NCBI GenBank assembly: GCA_041920505.1
Contig: JBHGXV010000049.1
Coordinates: 106,952 to 170,951, forward strand
From: JBHGXV01 sp041920505
Lineage (GTDB): Bacteria > Bacillota > Bacilli > Brevibacillales > Brevibacillaceae
Reading direction: 5' to 3'
Length of the DNA: 64,000 bases
The notes under the pieces: generated by a model
What the model saw: only the letters and a program-made list of their open reading frames with translations
Told to the model about the DNA's origin: nothing
Databases searched by the model: none
In this document: positions 17,746 to 25,696 of the stretch, piece by piece
Layout: the number at the start of each line of letters is the position of its first letter
Position numbering within the stretch: position 1 is the first letter of the stretch
Position numbers and translations under genes: made by a program

Positions 17746-18954
17746 CTACTCCCCCTCGCGAATCGCTTCGTACGGTTCCAGCTTCAGAGCGCTGCGGATC
17801 GGAACAAAGGCGGCGACCAGCGCGATCAGAACGGTGACGGCTGTGACCGCAAGCCCGAGCCCGAGTCCCGACAGCCAGTCAGGAAACAACAGCGGCAGCT
17901 TCACCATCTGCAGGATCAGCACGCGGTTGTCGTAGAGCGCGGCACAGGCGAGCAGCGCCCCGACCGCGCCGCCGATGCCTGAGGCCAGTCCCGCCTCTGT
18001 CAACAGCAAGCGGTACGTGGTGGCCTTGGACGCGCCCATCGCGCGAATCATCCCGATCTCCTTGCTCCGCTCGCTGATAATCGCCGAAAACATCGTCGCC
18101 ACCTGCATCCCGCTCATCAGGATCATCAGGCCGATCATCAGATAACTGAGCAGCTTGACCGGAAACAACTGATGGACCAGCGTCTCCTTAAGCCCGCTGC
18201 CCTTGACGACGTCGACCGGCAACTCCATCCGCTCGATCTGCCGTTTGACGAATTCTTCCGTGCCCGGCTTGGTTTTCACCAGCACGATGGAAATCGCGTC
18301 AGGCGGCACCTGGAGCGTGCTGTTTTGCCGTTTGATCAGTTCGCGCGCCGTGTCCAGCCGCATGAAAATCGTCTTGTCGGCGCCCATGCCGGTGGGAAAC
18401 AGAACGTTTTGCACCTGAAACGTCTCGTTGAACAACACCACTTTTTCCTGGATCGCGCCCACATCGTAGTGGTACAAGAAGTTTTCGCCTCCCGCATCGG
18501 AGCCGATCAAGAGCTGACGCGGACCAAACGGGCGGTCGGCCGCCATCCACGGTTTGAGCGTGAAATCCTTGTCCGGATCGAACGCGACAATGGGAAAATC
18601 TCCGGTCACCTGGCAGCAGACAGTCCGCACCGTCTCCAGGTACAACTGCGGCGCCGCCTGTTCCACCTCGGGAATCTCCGAAATCTTGCCGAGTATCGCG
18701 TCACTCATGTAAAACTTGGTGGGCATGCCGGAGATGATCATTTCCCCCGCCTGCGCCCCGAAGCCTTTGGGCACAATCAACAGGTCGGCACCCAGCCGGG
18801 CGCTCGATGCGGTCACGCTCCGTTCCATCGAATATAGAAAAAAGTAGCTCGCAAACAACAAAAACGCGGTGATGGCCGCGCTCATCCCCAAAAGGACCGT
18901 GCGCGACGGTTTGCGTTTCAAGTTGCGCCAAGCTACTGCGGTCAGTCTGCGCAT
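17746..18954 (-). CDS. FtsX/MacB-type ABC transporter permease
   Basis: A 402-residue permease with one N-terminal membrane helix (about 20-42), a large extracytoplasmic MacB-PCD-like domain (about 45-260) and three C-terminal helices (about 270-395) with the FtsX motif RSKEIGMIRAMGAS. The external domain has a vicinal cysteine pair (TVCCQVTG, about residue 114), unusual for this family and a possible metal or thiol site. AGGAGG precedes the ATG. The gene follows a 32-residue membrane peptide gene by 33 bases and precedes its ATPase. Confidence 0.88.
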   Translation of the reverse strand: MRRLTAVAWRNLKRKPSRTVLLGMSAAITAFLLFASYFFLYSMERSVTASSARLGADLLIVPKGFGAQAGEMIISGMPTKFYMSDAILGKISEIPEVEQAAPQLYLETVRTVCCQVTGDFPIVAFDPDKDFTLKPWMAADRPFGPRQLLIGSDAGGENFLYHYDVGAIQEKVVLFNETFQVQNVLFPTGMGADKTIFMRLDTARELIKRQNSTLQVPPDAISIVLVKTKPGTEEFVKRQIERMELPVDVVKGSGLKETLVHQLFPVKLLSYLMIGLMILMSGMQVATMFSAIISERSKEIGMIRAMGASKATTYRLLLTEAGLASGIGGAVGALLACAALYDNRVLILQMVKLPLLFPDWLSGLGLGLAVTAVTVLIALVAAFVPIRSALKLEPYEAIREGE

Positions 18955-18987
18955 GCGTTTTTCCTCCAGATGTCAGATGCTTATTGG

Positions 18988-19086
18988 CTAATAACGGCGC
19001 ATCAGCACACGGATGACGAAGATGGACAGCCCGGTCAAGACACTGAACCAGATGATGTGGTAGACCAACTCAGGAGCACTGACCAT
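18988..19086 (-). CDS. 32-residue single-pass membrane peptide
   Basis: A short open frame (MVSAPELVYHII... ending VLMRRY) with an AGGAG site eight bases before the ATG. It encodes one membrane helix (about 8-27) and a positively charged C-terminus, so the tail should be cytoplasmic. It lies between the cbb3 oxidase genes and an ABC transporter. Size and place recall CcoQ-type small oxidase subunits, but there is no family motif to prove it. Confidence 0.55.
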   Translation of the reverse strand: MVSAPELVYHIIWFSVLTGLSIFVIRVLMRRY

Positions 19087-19139
19087 ATTTTCAACTCCTA
19101 GCGTAGATGTTCGTCCCTATTCTAACCAAAATCAGACAG

Positions 19140-19172
19140 AAAGTACATCTCCGCAAAAGGGAGATGTACTTT
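19140..19172 (-). terminator. Hairpin terminator after the cbb3 oxidase genes
   Basis: A perfect 13-bp inverted repeat (AAAGTACATCTCC and complement, six-base loop). The minus-strand tail is only moderately T-rich, so it may be leaky and allow some transcription of the small peptide and ABC genes. Confidence 0.75.
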
Positions 19173-19212
19173 CCGGCGCACCGCCCTTGAACCGGGAGTG
19201 TGAGGACGGTGT

Positions 19213-19602
19213 TTATTTCAGCGTTTTCAAGAATTCGACAACCGCCTTGCGCTGGTCGTCCTTCAGGTTGGAGGCAAACGACGGCATGGCGCCGCGCCCG
19301 TTGGTAATCACTTCATACACCTTGTCCGGACCGCCCAGCTTCTCCACCACGCCGTGCAGATTGGGGCCGACGCCTCCTTTGAAATCCTGTCCGTGGCAAG
19401 CGGTACAGTTCTGGCTGGCCACCTTCTGCCCGGTCGTAGCGTCCACTTTCACCGCCGCACCGGCGAGGGCCTGAGTCTCATCGATGCCTTTGGCCAGGAA
19501 GGCGTACAGAACGGCCCAAATCGCGAGAACCACGTACACTACAATCAAAAATTTGGGAATCGGCGCATGGCCGGACGCTTGATCGTGATCTTGTGCGCTC
19601 AT
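19213..19602 (-). CDS. ccoP: Membrane-anchored monohaem cytochrome c, CcoP-like
   Basis: A 129-residue protein with a single N-terminal helix (about 18-36) and a class I cytochrome c domain: haem motif CTACH (C66, C69, H70) and a likely axial Met106 in GAMPSF. Classical CcoP has two such haem domains and is more than twice as long, so this is a reduced one-haem form. It should pass electrons to the CcoN/CcoO core on the outer face of the membrane. It follows ccoO by 18 bases. It could also be called a separate cytochrome c551-like donor. Confidence 0.8.
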   Translation of the reverse strand: MSAQDHDQASGHAPIPKFLIVVYVVLAIWAVLYAFLAKGIDETQALAGAAVKVDATTGQKVASQNCTACHGQDFKGGVGPNLHGVVEKLGGPDKVYEVITNGRGAMPSFASNLKDDQRKAVVEFLKTLK

Positions 19603-19620
19603 GCAAGCTCTCCTCCTTCG

Positions 19621-20106
19621 TTACTTCGCCGGTTTCAGGCTCATCAGGTATGCGACCAGGTCGTTCAGATCCTGCTCGGACAGGTAGTTGTAACTGGGCA
19701 TGATCGAATCCGGCACGATTTTGCGCGGATTGATCAGGTGCTGCTTGTTCCAGTCAGCGTTGGTGCGCATGCCCACCCACATCAGGTCCGGGCCGACCCG
19801 GTTGGAGCCGAACAGGTGGGGCTTGTCATAGACGTAATCGCCCGGTTGCGAGACCGGACCCAGGTTTTGCTGGATGTCGGCGGCCACGGCGCGAACGTAC
19901 TGGGTATGGCAGGTGTTGCAACCTTCGCGAATGTAGATTTGGCGGCCTCTCGCTTCCGGCGAATTTTCAGCGTAATTACGCGCTTTTGCGTTTTCTGTCG
20001 CGGTAACCATCGACGCATCGAAGAACGGCAGGATGACGGTGGCGAACACGCCCATCATGAAGAGGAAAACTGCCGCGATTACGATGCGAAGAGCGCTTTT
20101 TTCCAT
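19621..20106 (-). CDS. ccoO: cbb3-type cytochrome oxidase subunit II CcoO (monohaem c)
   Basis: A 161-residue protein with an N-terminal helix (about 5-28), the CcoO signature GCNTCHTQYVR (C63, C66, H67) and the conserved SNRVGPDL and Met136 in SIMPSY. CcoO carries electrons from CcoP or donors to the CcoN haem b. It is shorter than proteobacterial CcoO (about 200 residues) but keeps the core motifs. It sits between ccoN and ccoP, 30 bases after ccoN. Confidence 0.9.
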   Translation of the reverse strand: MEKSALRIVIAAVFLFMMGVFATVILPFFDASMVTATENAKARNYAENSPEARGRQIYIREGCNTCHTQYVRAVAADIQQNLGPVSQPGDYVYDKPHLFGSNRVGPDLMWVGMRTNADWNKQHLINPRKIVPDSIMPSYNYLSEQDLNDLVAYLMSLKPAK

Positions 20107-20136
20107 GTGTTGTTCCCTCCTAGCGGACAGCGCACA

Positions 20137-21498
20137 TTACGCTGCCACAGATTTGGTCGAAGAGACGGGCTGACCTTTTTTCACCGTCAGATACAGGTTG
20201 GCCACGAAGAAGAATTGCGCGATGATCATCATGGCACCGCCAACGGCGCGGAAGGCGACCAGCGTGCGCACTTGTCGTACGGTCTCGATGAACGGCGTGC
20301 CCTTCATCCACTCGAAGCCCTGAATCACCCCTGCGGTCCACATGGTGAACGCGAAGATCAAGAAGCCGATGACGGACAGGTAGTAGTGCCATTCGCACAT
20401 CGCCTTGCTGTAGATTTGACGGCCGTACCAGCGCGGAATCACGTAGTACATGGCGGCGAACAGAACGAACGAGAACACGCAGAACAGCGGCATGTGGGCG
20501 TGTCCAACGACCCAGTGGGTGAATTTGACGACAGCGCTGACGGACATCAACGACTGGAACGGACCTTGCAGACAAGTCAACACATAGAAAACCGACGCGG
20601 TCGCGATGAATTTCAGGGCGATGTCGGTTTTTACCTTATCCCAGCAGCCTTTCATCGTGCCGAAGATGTTGGCGACAACGGTCCAAACCGGGATGATCAG
20701 GAGAATCGACGGGATAATACCTGCTTTCATCAACCAGAGCGGAATCGGGCCGTTCACCAGATGGTGCGGGCCGTTCCACACGTAGAACGTGGCGATTGTC
20801 CAGAAACCGATCAAAGACAGCTTGTGGCTGTAGAGCGGTTTGCCGGTCAGCTTGGGCAGCAGGTAGTAGATTTGGCCGATCCCCACGGTGGTAAACCACA
20901 GACCGATGGCGTTGTGGCCGTAGAACCAGTTCATGTTGGCCTGCGGAGCGCCGCCGATCCATTCGGACGGAATGTTGCCGACGATGTAGACCAAGGGCAA
21001 CCAGAACAGCGAACCGACGAAATACCAGATACTCACGTACAATTGCTTTTCCTGACGACGCGCGATCGTCGCGAAAATGTTGACGGCCACCAGGACGACG
21101 CCGATGGCGACGATGATGTCAAGCGGCCAGATCAGTTCGGCGTATTCGACACCGGTGGTGATCCCCATGGACAGCGTCACGACAGCCATGATAATCAACA
21201 AGTTCCAGATGAGAGCAGTGATATGGCCCAGTTTTTCGCTGTACAGCGGAACGCGAACAAGTCTTGGCACCATATAGAACATGGAGCCGATGTACGCAGT
21301 GGACAGCCACGCGAACAGTACGCCGTTGGTGTGGATCGGCCGGATGTGACCGTATGTCAAGAATTCGGTCCCCCCGAGAAAGTCGGGCCAGATCTGTTTC
21401 AACGCAACGACCAGGCCGGCCAGCATCGAGATCAGCAGCCAAACGAGCGAGGAATACCAAAAATGTTTCGCTGCGCTATCGGGCGCATTACTGAACAT
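20137..21498 (-). CDS. ccoN: cbb3-type cytochrome c oxidase catalytic subunit CcoN
   Basis: A 453-residue polytopic protein of the haem-copper oxidase superfamily, C (cbb3) type. Expected ligands are visible: His56 in RPIHTNG (low-spin haem), His195 in YGHNAIG and His245/His246 in NGPHHLV (CuB), and His333/His335 in VGHAHMPL (haems). The loop YYLLPKLTGKPLYSHKL is typical of CcoN and argues against NorB. It reduces oxygen to water with high affinity while pumping protons. AAGGAGGG precedes the ATG. Upstream DNA has a perfect Crp/Fnr-type palindrome. Assembly genes ccoGHIS are not in the window. Confidence 0.93.
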   Translation of the reverse strand: MFSNAPDSAAKHFWYSSLVWLLISMLAGLVVALKQIWPDFLGGTEFLTYGHIRPIHTNGVLFAWLSTAYIGSMFYMVPRLVRVPLYSEKLGHITALIWNLLIIMAVVTLSMGITTGVEYAELIWPLDIIVAIGVVLVAVNIFATIARRQEKQLYVSIWYFVGSLFWLPLVYIVGNIPSEWIGGAPQANMNWFYGHNAIGLWFTTVGIGQIYYLLPKLTGKPLYSHKLSLIGFWTIATFYVWNGPHHLVNGPIPLWLMKAGIIPSILLIIPVWTVVANIFGTMKGCWDKVKTDIALKFIATASVFYVLTCLQGPFQSLMSVSAVVKFTHWVVGHAHMPLFCVFSFVLFAAMYYVIPRWYGRQIYSKAMCEWHYYLSVIGFLIFAFTMWTAGVIQGFEWMKGTPFIETVRQVRTLVAFRAVGGAMMIIAQFFFVANLYLTVKKGQPVSSTKSVAA

Positions 21499-21619
21499 AG
21501 AATTCCCTCCTTAGATGGTGCGTGCCAACTAGCATTGCCTTTCTTTTTTACCGCAGATACGGCCTGACGACATGTTTCCCGCTTCTCCACCTCCTTTTTC
21601 GACATATTTTTACACTATT

Positions 21620-21640
21620 CGCAACGTAAAAAACGTTGCG
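21620..21640. repeat. Perfect inverted repeat in the ccoN leader/promoter region
   Basis: CGCAACGT and ACGTTGCG flank five As, 122 bases before the ccoN start. It could be a second operator or an mRNA hairpin; no T-run follows on the minus strand, so it is not a plain terminator. Confidence 0.6.
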
Positions 21641-21658
21641 AAGGTAAGGATGTTAGTT

Positions 21659-21674
21659 TGTGAACTTTTTCACA
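21659..21674. promoter_or_regulatory. Crp/Fnr-family binding site upstream of ccoN
   Basis: TGTGA-ACTTTT-TCACA matches the TGTGA-N6-TCACA consensus of Crp/Fnr regulators in all ten positions. It lies 160 bases before the ccoN start. The 345-base gap between ccoN and the divergent 61-residue gene (21499-21843) otherwise holds the two other inverted repeats listed here; I do not see a convincing -10/-35 pair at a fixed distance. Confidence 0.75.
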
Positions 21675-21756
21675 TACTAGCTACCAACAGCATAATCGCC
21701 AAAACGCTTATCCGTCAATGTACGGAATATGACTAATGCGTGACGAAAGACACAAT

Positions 21757-21774
21757 TGTAACCAATTTGTTACA
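21757..21774. promoter_or_regulatory. Operator-like palindrome between ccoN and the divergent small gene
   Basis: TGTAAC-N6-GTTACA, a perfect 6+6 palindrome about 70 bases before the 61-residue gene. No family is assigned. Confidence 0.4.
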
Positions 21775-21843
21775 TTTAAGGATTCGGCTCGATTCATTCA
21801 CCGCTGTGCCGGTTGTGCATATGCTGAAATGAGGTGATCGACG

Positions 21844-22029
21844 ATGAATTGGCGGCGCTGGAAATGCTCCCCTGAGTATATTCGCTTTAAATTTGCCTGC
21901 AAACAGATCCTGCTCCCTCTGATCATCTTCCAGTTTATCCGCACGATGATTCTTCCTGCCACATTCGACGTCATCCTGCTCGGTCTGTTGGCCCTCACCT
22001 ATCTGGCGCTCGTGCTCGACTGGATCTGA
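21844..22029 (+). CDS. 61-residue membrane protein of unknown function
   Basis: A short protein with a basic, Trp-rich start (MNWRRWKCSPEY) and two hydrophobic stretches (about 20-36 and 40-59). GAGGTGAT lies a suitable distance upstream of the ATG. It is divergent from ccoN and followed by a terminator hairpin. I do not recognise the family. Coding is supported by the ribosome site, frame and isolated position. Confidence 0.6.
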   Translation: MNWRRWKCSPEYIRFKFACKQILLPLIIFQFIRTMILPATFDVILLGLLALTYLALVLDWI

Positions 22030-22043
22030 ATCACCAGCAAAAA

Positions 22044-22076
22044 TAAAAAACGCCTCATGCGCGAGGCGCCTATTTT
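22044..22076. terminator. Terminator between the small membrane gene and the spoVID unit
   Basis: CGCCTC and GAGGCG form a 6-bp stem with a six-base loop. A long A-run on the left makes it a strong terminator for the minus-strand coat genes; CCTATTTT on the right gives weaker termination on the plus strand. Confidence 0.85.
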
Positions 22077-22090
22077 CCCGTCTCCTCTTG

Positions 22091-23083
22091 TCAAAACGCA
22101 CGTTCCACCCAGCGGCACATCCGCATCAGCCGATCCAGGTCCTTTTCCAGCCGCCTGACCGCAGACAGCTCGTTCCAGTCCCGCTTGCGGCCATAATAGG
22201 CCTCGATGTCGCGCATCACGCGCTCCGGGTAGGAGAGAAACACGGCCAACAAATCCACTTCCTCGGGCCTGAGCGGAAAGATGCCTGTATAGCGGCGATA
22301 CAACTCCGACGCTGTCGCCTCGTCACCGGCCGACTGGAAATAGGAGCGGTAAAACAGGGTGAGATCGCGTACAGGCGTGTCGAAGACGGCCCGGTCGAAG
22401 TTGATCATTCTCGCGCTCCCGGTCCGGTCGGACAAGATGTGGGAAGGGTGGGGAAACCCGTGAATCAGCGACAGGCGGAAATGGGCAAAGGTACGGTGCC
22501 GCTCCCGCCACTGGCGAAGAGTGTTGATGGCTTTTTCGGCCAGATCGCTGATGAAGGCATAGTTGGCCAAAAAGACGACGTCAAACGGCGAAGGGTACGC
22601 CCGCGTCCGCGCCGTCTCCCTGCTTTCTTCCGCCAGCTCGCGCCAGGCGGTCCAGCGGGCAAGAAGCGCATCGATGAGCGGCTCCACCTGACGCGGGTCG
22701 TCGAAGCGGTAGTTTTGCGTCAGGTGGTGCAACTCAGCGAGCCGCACCGCCGACTTGGCTCCCCAGTCTTCGACGGCGGACTCGTCCCGGGCGGGCGGCA
22801 CCCAAGGGGTGAGATAGTACAGGTTGTCGCCGCTTTGCACGAACGGTTCGCCGTACTTGCTGTACACGATCGGGACAGCCCCGTCCCAGCCGCGCTGGAC
22901 AAGGTGTCGCAGAATGCCGGCAACGTTCAAGAGCCGCCCCTGGGATACCGTTGTTCGCTTGCATACATAGGATCCGAACGGGGTCATCACCTTGTAGACA
23001 TTGGGTGCCTTCAGCACCTCGATCGTCTGCGCAAACATGTCGTACTCCTGAAACAGCGGGTAAATCTCTTCAAACCGGCTCAT
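22091..23083 (-). CDS. ysxE: CotS/YsxE-family spore coat kinase-like protein
   Basis: A 330-residue member of the CotS/YsxE family, which has an aminoglycoside phosphotransferase fold and is made in the mother cell for coat assembly. The loop that is HGDxxxxN in active kinases reads HGFPHPSHIL, so the catalytic aspartate is missing, and the metal-binding motif reads INFDRA. The protein probably acts structurally. It overlaps the preceding gene by 4 bases and ends the spoVID unit. In Bacillus, ysxE also follows spoVID; here there are two such genes in tandem. Confidence 0.82.
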   Translation of the reverse strand: MSRFEEIYPLFQEYDMFAQTIEVLKAPNVYKVMTPFGSYVCKRTTVSQGRLLNVAGILRHLVQRGWDGAVPIVYSKYGEPFVQSGDNLYYLTPWVPPARDESAVEDWGAKSAVRLAELHHLTQNYRFDDPRQVEPLIDALLARWTAWRELAEESRETARTRAYPSPFDVVFLANYAFISDLAEKAINTLRQWRERHRTFAHFRLSLIHGFPHPSHILSDRTGSARMINFDRAVFDTPVRDLTLFYRSYFQSAGDEATASELYRRYTGIFPLRPEEVDLLAVFLSYPERVMRDIEAYYGRKRDWNELSAVRRLEKDLDRLMRMCRWVERAF

Positions 23084-24087
23084 ATGCCGCTCCCTCTCCT
23101 CGCGCGCTCTGCCCGGTGCGCAATGTGGGCGAGCAGTCGGTCTACCGCCTGCTGCTCAAGCAACCGTTGATGGAGGTGTTCGGTCTGTTCCTCTCTGTCC
23201 GTCGGCTCACCCTTGAGCGACTGGACGGCCAGCCGTTCCACCGTTTCCCAGGCCCGCCGGGGAAAGGCCATGAAGGCGAGCAACAGCACGTATTCATCGT
23301 ACCTGAGCGGCTTGTGCTCTTCGTACCCGTCCAAAAACGCGTCGACGATCGACATGTCCTGCTTCTCCAGGTAGAGCTGACGCAAAAACCTGGCGGTGTC
23401 CCGCTGCTGAACGGACAGGGCGGGCCGGTAAAACCCGCGCAGGATCAAGCGGCCGCCGACAAGCGCCCAGTTTTCCCTGCCGAGATCACTGTGCGACACG
23501 GCGAGCCGATCCCGGACAATCAGCGGCGAATGGATCAACTCGACGCTGCGCTTCATCCGCTCCAGCAGCGGAACGAACTGGCTGGCCACCCATTTGTCCG
23601 TCTCGTCGGGAAACGCCTTGCGGGAGCGAAACGCGTCGTACAACTCGCGTGCCCGGTTCATCTCCCCGACGGCATGGCTCTGTTCCCGGCTGAACAGGTC
23701 ATCGGTCGGGGGAAACGGCTGGGCGCTTTGAGCGCGATGCATCCGCGCCACGGCCTGACCGCAAATGCGGGCATGCTCCGCTGAGGGCGAATACGAATCG
23801 GCCCGGCGCAAATGGTCGGTCAAGCTGAAGCCGGTTTTGCCCAACACCACGTATGGTTTCGCGTCGCGCGTGCGGATGAACCGCTCCACGTCGCGGTAGC
23901 CTTGTCGCGCCATCTGCTCGCGCCAGAGAAAGGACCAGCGCAACACGTCGACGCGCGGCCAAACATGCAGTTCTTTCGGGCCGCGATTGGTCTCGATCAG
24001 GTAGTGGTTGTGCTTCGGCGTGATCCGAAAGACGCGCGCCCGATAGCGCTGGCAAACCTGCGAAAGTTCCTTGTTTCCCTGCAGCAC
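23080..24087 (-). CDS. Second CotS-like kinase-fold spore protein
   Basis: A protein of about 335 residues of the same kinase-like fold, weakly similar to its downstream neighbour. It retains SHSDLGRENWAL in the catalytic-loop position, so Asp and Asn are present, but the second metal motif DFD is replaced by LRGFYRP. Two GTG starts are possible: 24108, which overlaps the spoVID stop, and 24087, which has a GGGAAGGGG stretch at a better distance; I use the latter. It is translationally linked on both sides. Likely a coat morphogenesis partner of SpoVID. Confidence 0.75.
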   Translation of the reverse strand: MLQGNKELSQVCQRYRARVFRITPKHNHYLIETNRGPKELHVWPRVDVLRWSFLWREQMARQGYRDVERFIRTRDAKPYVVLGKTGFSLTDHLRRADSYSPSAEHARICGQAVARMHRAQSAQPFPPTDDLFSREQSHAVGEMNRARELYDAFRSRKAFPDETDKWVASQFVPLLERMKRSVELIHSPLIVRDRLAVSHSDLGRENWALVGGRLILRGFYRPALSVQQRDTARFLRQLYLEKQDMSIVDAFLDGYEEHKPLRYDEYVLLLAFMAFPRRAWETVERLAVQSLKGEPTDREEQTEHLHQRLLEQQAVDRLLAHIAHRAERARRGSGI

Positions 24088-24104
24088 TGGCCTCGCCCCT
24101 TCCC

Positions 24105-25580
24105 TCACTGGGGAATGTAGAGAACTTGCCCCGCCACGATCCGATCGGACGACAAGTTGTTCACCTCGATCAGCCTGGAAACCGGAAGCGCGTAGCGTTC
24201 GGCGATGGTCTGCAGGGTCTCATCCCGCTGGATGATGCAGATTTTCACCCGGCTGAACTGCTGTTCCTCCCCCCGCACGAACGACGTGAGCGTGCCTGCC
24301 CCCTCGCCGGACGTCACTGTCGTCTCCGCCGCCTTGCGCTGTGCCTTGGACGCTGCCTGGGAGACCTCGCTCTCCTTGGCTTCCGGCTCCTCGGGGCGCG
24401 GGCGCGGCGCCTGGGTGAACAGCGAGCGCAGGTTGACCGTCTCTTCCTGTTCCTGGGACGACTTGGCACTGATCGCCACGCGCACCTCTTTCTCCTCATT
24501 AGCGGCGACGGCCGCTGTTTCCTCTGTTTCTTCCGCCCCCGCCGACGCTTCCGCCTCCTCCTGTTCGGCACCGTCTTCTGTCCATTCGCCTTCCCGCGAT
24601 TTCGCTTCTGCCCGCCCCTGTTCGGCCTGACGTTCTTCGTAGGCGCTCTGGAAGTCGATCACATTGCCTCTCGCCTCAAGGTCCGCCGTCTCTGGTGCCG
24701 CCGGCTCGGACACAGATGCTGCGGCAGCATCTGCCGACGATACAGGGGGAGACACCGGCGCTTGAGACGTCGCTTCGGACGCTTGGGCTTCGGCAGATTC
24801 GGACGACGCCCCGCCCTTGGGCTGGTAGGCGACAGGGGTCACGGACGAATCGCCCGCTTCGTCGTCGTGGTGAAGGGCCGATTGATAAGCCGGCGGCTGG
24901 AATGCGCCTGTGCCGAAGGCGTTTTGCGACAGATACGGCGCCGGAGGATACACGCTATCGCGTTGTTCCTGGGCCTCGATCTCTTTTTCCAGTTGGTTCA
25001 GCTTCCGTTCGATCTCGTCAAGCGAGACGGGCTGGGCGTCAGTTCTGTCCTCCTGGTTGGCGACGTGAACAAATTCCCACTCCTCTTCCGCCGTCGCCTG
25101 GGGGCCTTTGGGAAACTCATCCAGCCGGATGCCGGAGATTTTCAGGTCCGCCTGAATCCTAAGCTGACGGGGAGACTTCAACTCATAATCAAATCCGTCG
25201 ACGATCGCGTAAATATCCCCCAACTCGGCAATGCGCGACAGCGGAATGGAGATATTGAGCGGAATCCGATGCGACAGATGTTGTTCGGTTCCGTACAGGG
25301 AATGGCTTGGCTGTTTTTGGTCCAGGTGAAACGGGGTGAAGCTCATCGCCGATACCAGGGGGTCCGCTCCGCCCTCGGCATCCGCCTGGGCCTCCCCGGC
25401 CGGTTCGTAGACTCCGTTCACCAGCAGGCATCCCGCGATCGAAATCTCCTGTGCGCTCTCGATGATTTCGACGTCGGGCAGCAACTCCAGCTCTTTGATC
25501 TCCCCGATTTCTGCTTTATCTGATGAGAGGAAAATGGTCTCCTTGATCTGAAATGACAGCAACCCGTCTTGTACCGACAC
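24105..25580 (-). CDS. spoVID: Spore coat encasement protein SpoVID
   Basis: SpoVID is a mother-cell protein needed for the coat to encase the forespore, together with SafA and SpoIVA. The 491-residue product has a conserved N-terminal domain (about 1-190), a long low-complexity Glu/Ala/Ser middle (about 190-430) and a C-terminal LysM domain (about 443-491, RDETLQTIAERY and GQVLYIPQ). The GTG at 25580 is chosen because AAAGGAGG lies seven bases upstream; the longer reading would start inside that site. It overlaps the following CotS-like gene. Confidence 0.92.
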   Translation of the reverse strand: MSVQDGLLSFQIKETIFLSSDKAEIGEIKELELLPDVEIIESAQEISIAGCLLVNGVYEPAGEAQADAEGGADPLVSAMSFTPFHLDQKQPSHSLYGTEQHLSHRIPLNISIPLSRIAELGDIYAIVDGFDYELKSPRQLRIQADLKISGIRLDEFPKGPQATAEEEWEFVHVANQEDRTDAQPVSLDEIERKLNQLEKEIEAQEQRDSVYPPAPYLSQNAFGTGAFQPPAYQSALHHDDEAGDSSVTPVAYQPKGGASSESAEAQASEATSQAPVSPPVSSADAAAASVSEPAAPETADLEARGNVIDFQSAYEERQAEQGRAEAKSREGEWTEDGAEQEEAEASAGAEETEETAAVAANEEKEVRVAISAKSSQEQEETVNLRSLFTQAPRPRPEEPEAKESEVSQAASKAQRKAAETTVTSGEGAGTLTSFVRGEEQQFSRVKICIIQRDETLQTIAERYALPVSRLIEVNNLSSDRIVAGQVLYIPQ

Positions 25581-25617
25581 GTCTGTTCCTCCTTTCAAAT
25601 GCGAGACATCTCCCTAT

Positions 25618-25646
25618 ACTATATGGACACCGCCGACGGTTTAGAC
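25618..25646 (-). promoter_or_regulatory. Possible sigma-E promoter of spoVID
   Basis: CATATAGT (25618-25625) resembles the sigma-E -10 CATAYAMT, with GTCTAAA 14 bases upstream as a weak -35. The -35 lies in the loop of an 8-bp palindrome (CCGCCGAC/GTCGGCGG, 25630-25656). spoVID is known to be sigma-E dependent in Bacillus; the match here is partial. Confidence 0.35.
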
Positions 25647-25696
25647 CTGTCGGCGGCCTGCATATCGGGAGAAACGTGTCGCGGACGGGGGGTTTG

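Noticed and set aside
20137..21498. Nitric oxide reductase NorB
   Set aside because: The CcoN-type loop and the adjacent CcoO signature GCNTCHTQYVR favour a cbb3 oxidase.
19354..21567. Plus-strand open frame of 737 codons opposite the oxidase genes
   Set aside because: It covers three oxidase genes in antisense and is rich in His and Asp, as expected from reversed membrane-protein codons.
25630..25656. Palindrome CCGCCGAC/GTCGGCGG after the Nudix gene as a terminator
   Set aside because: No T-run follows on the minus strand and it overlaps the possible spoVID promoter, so it was not called a terminator.
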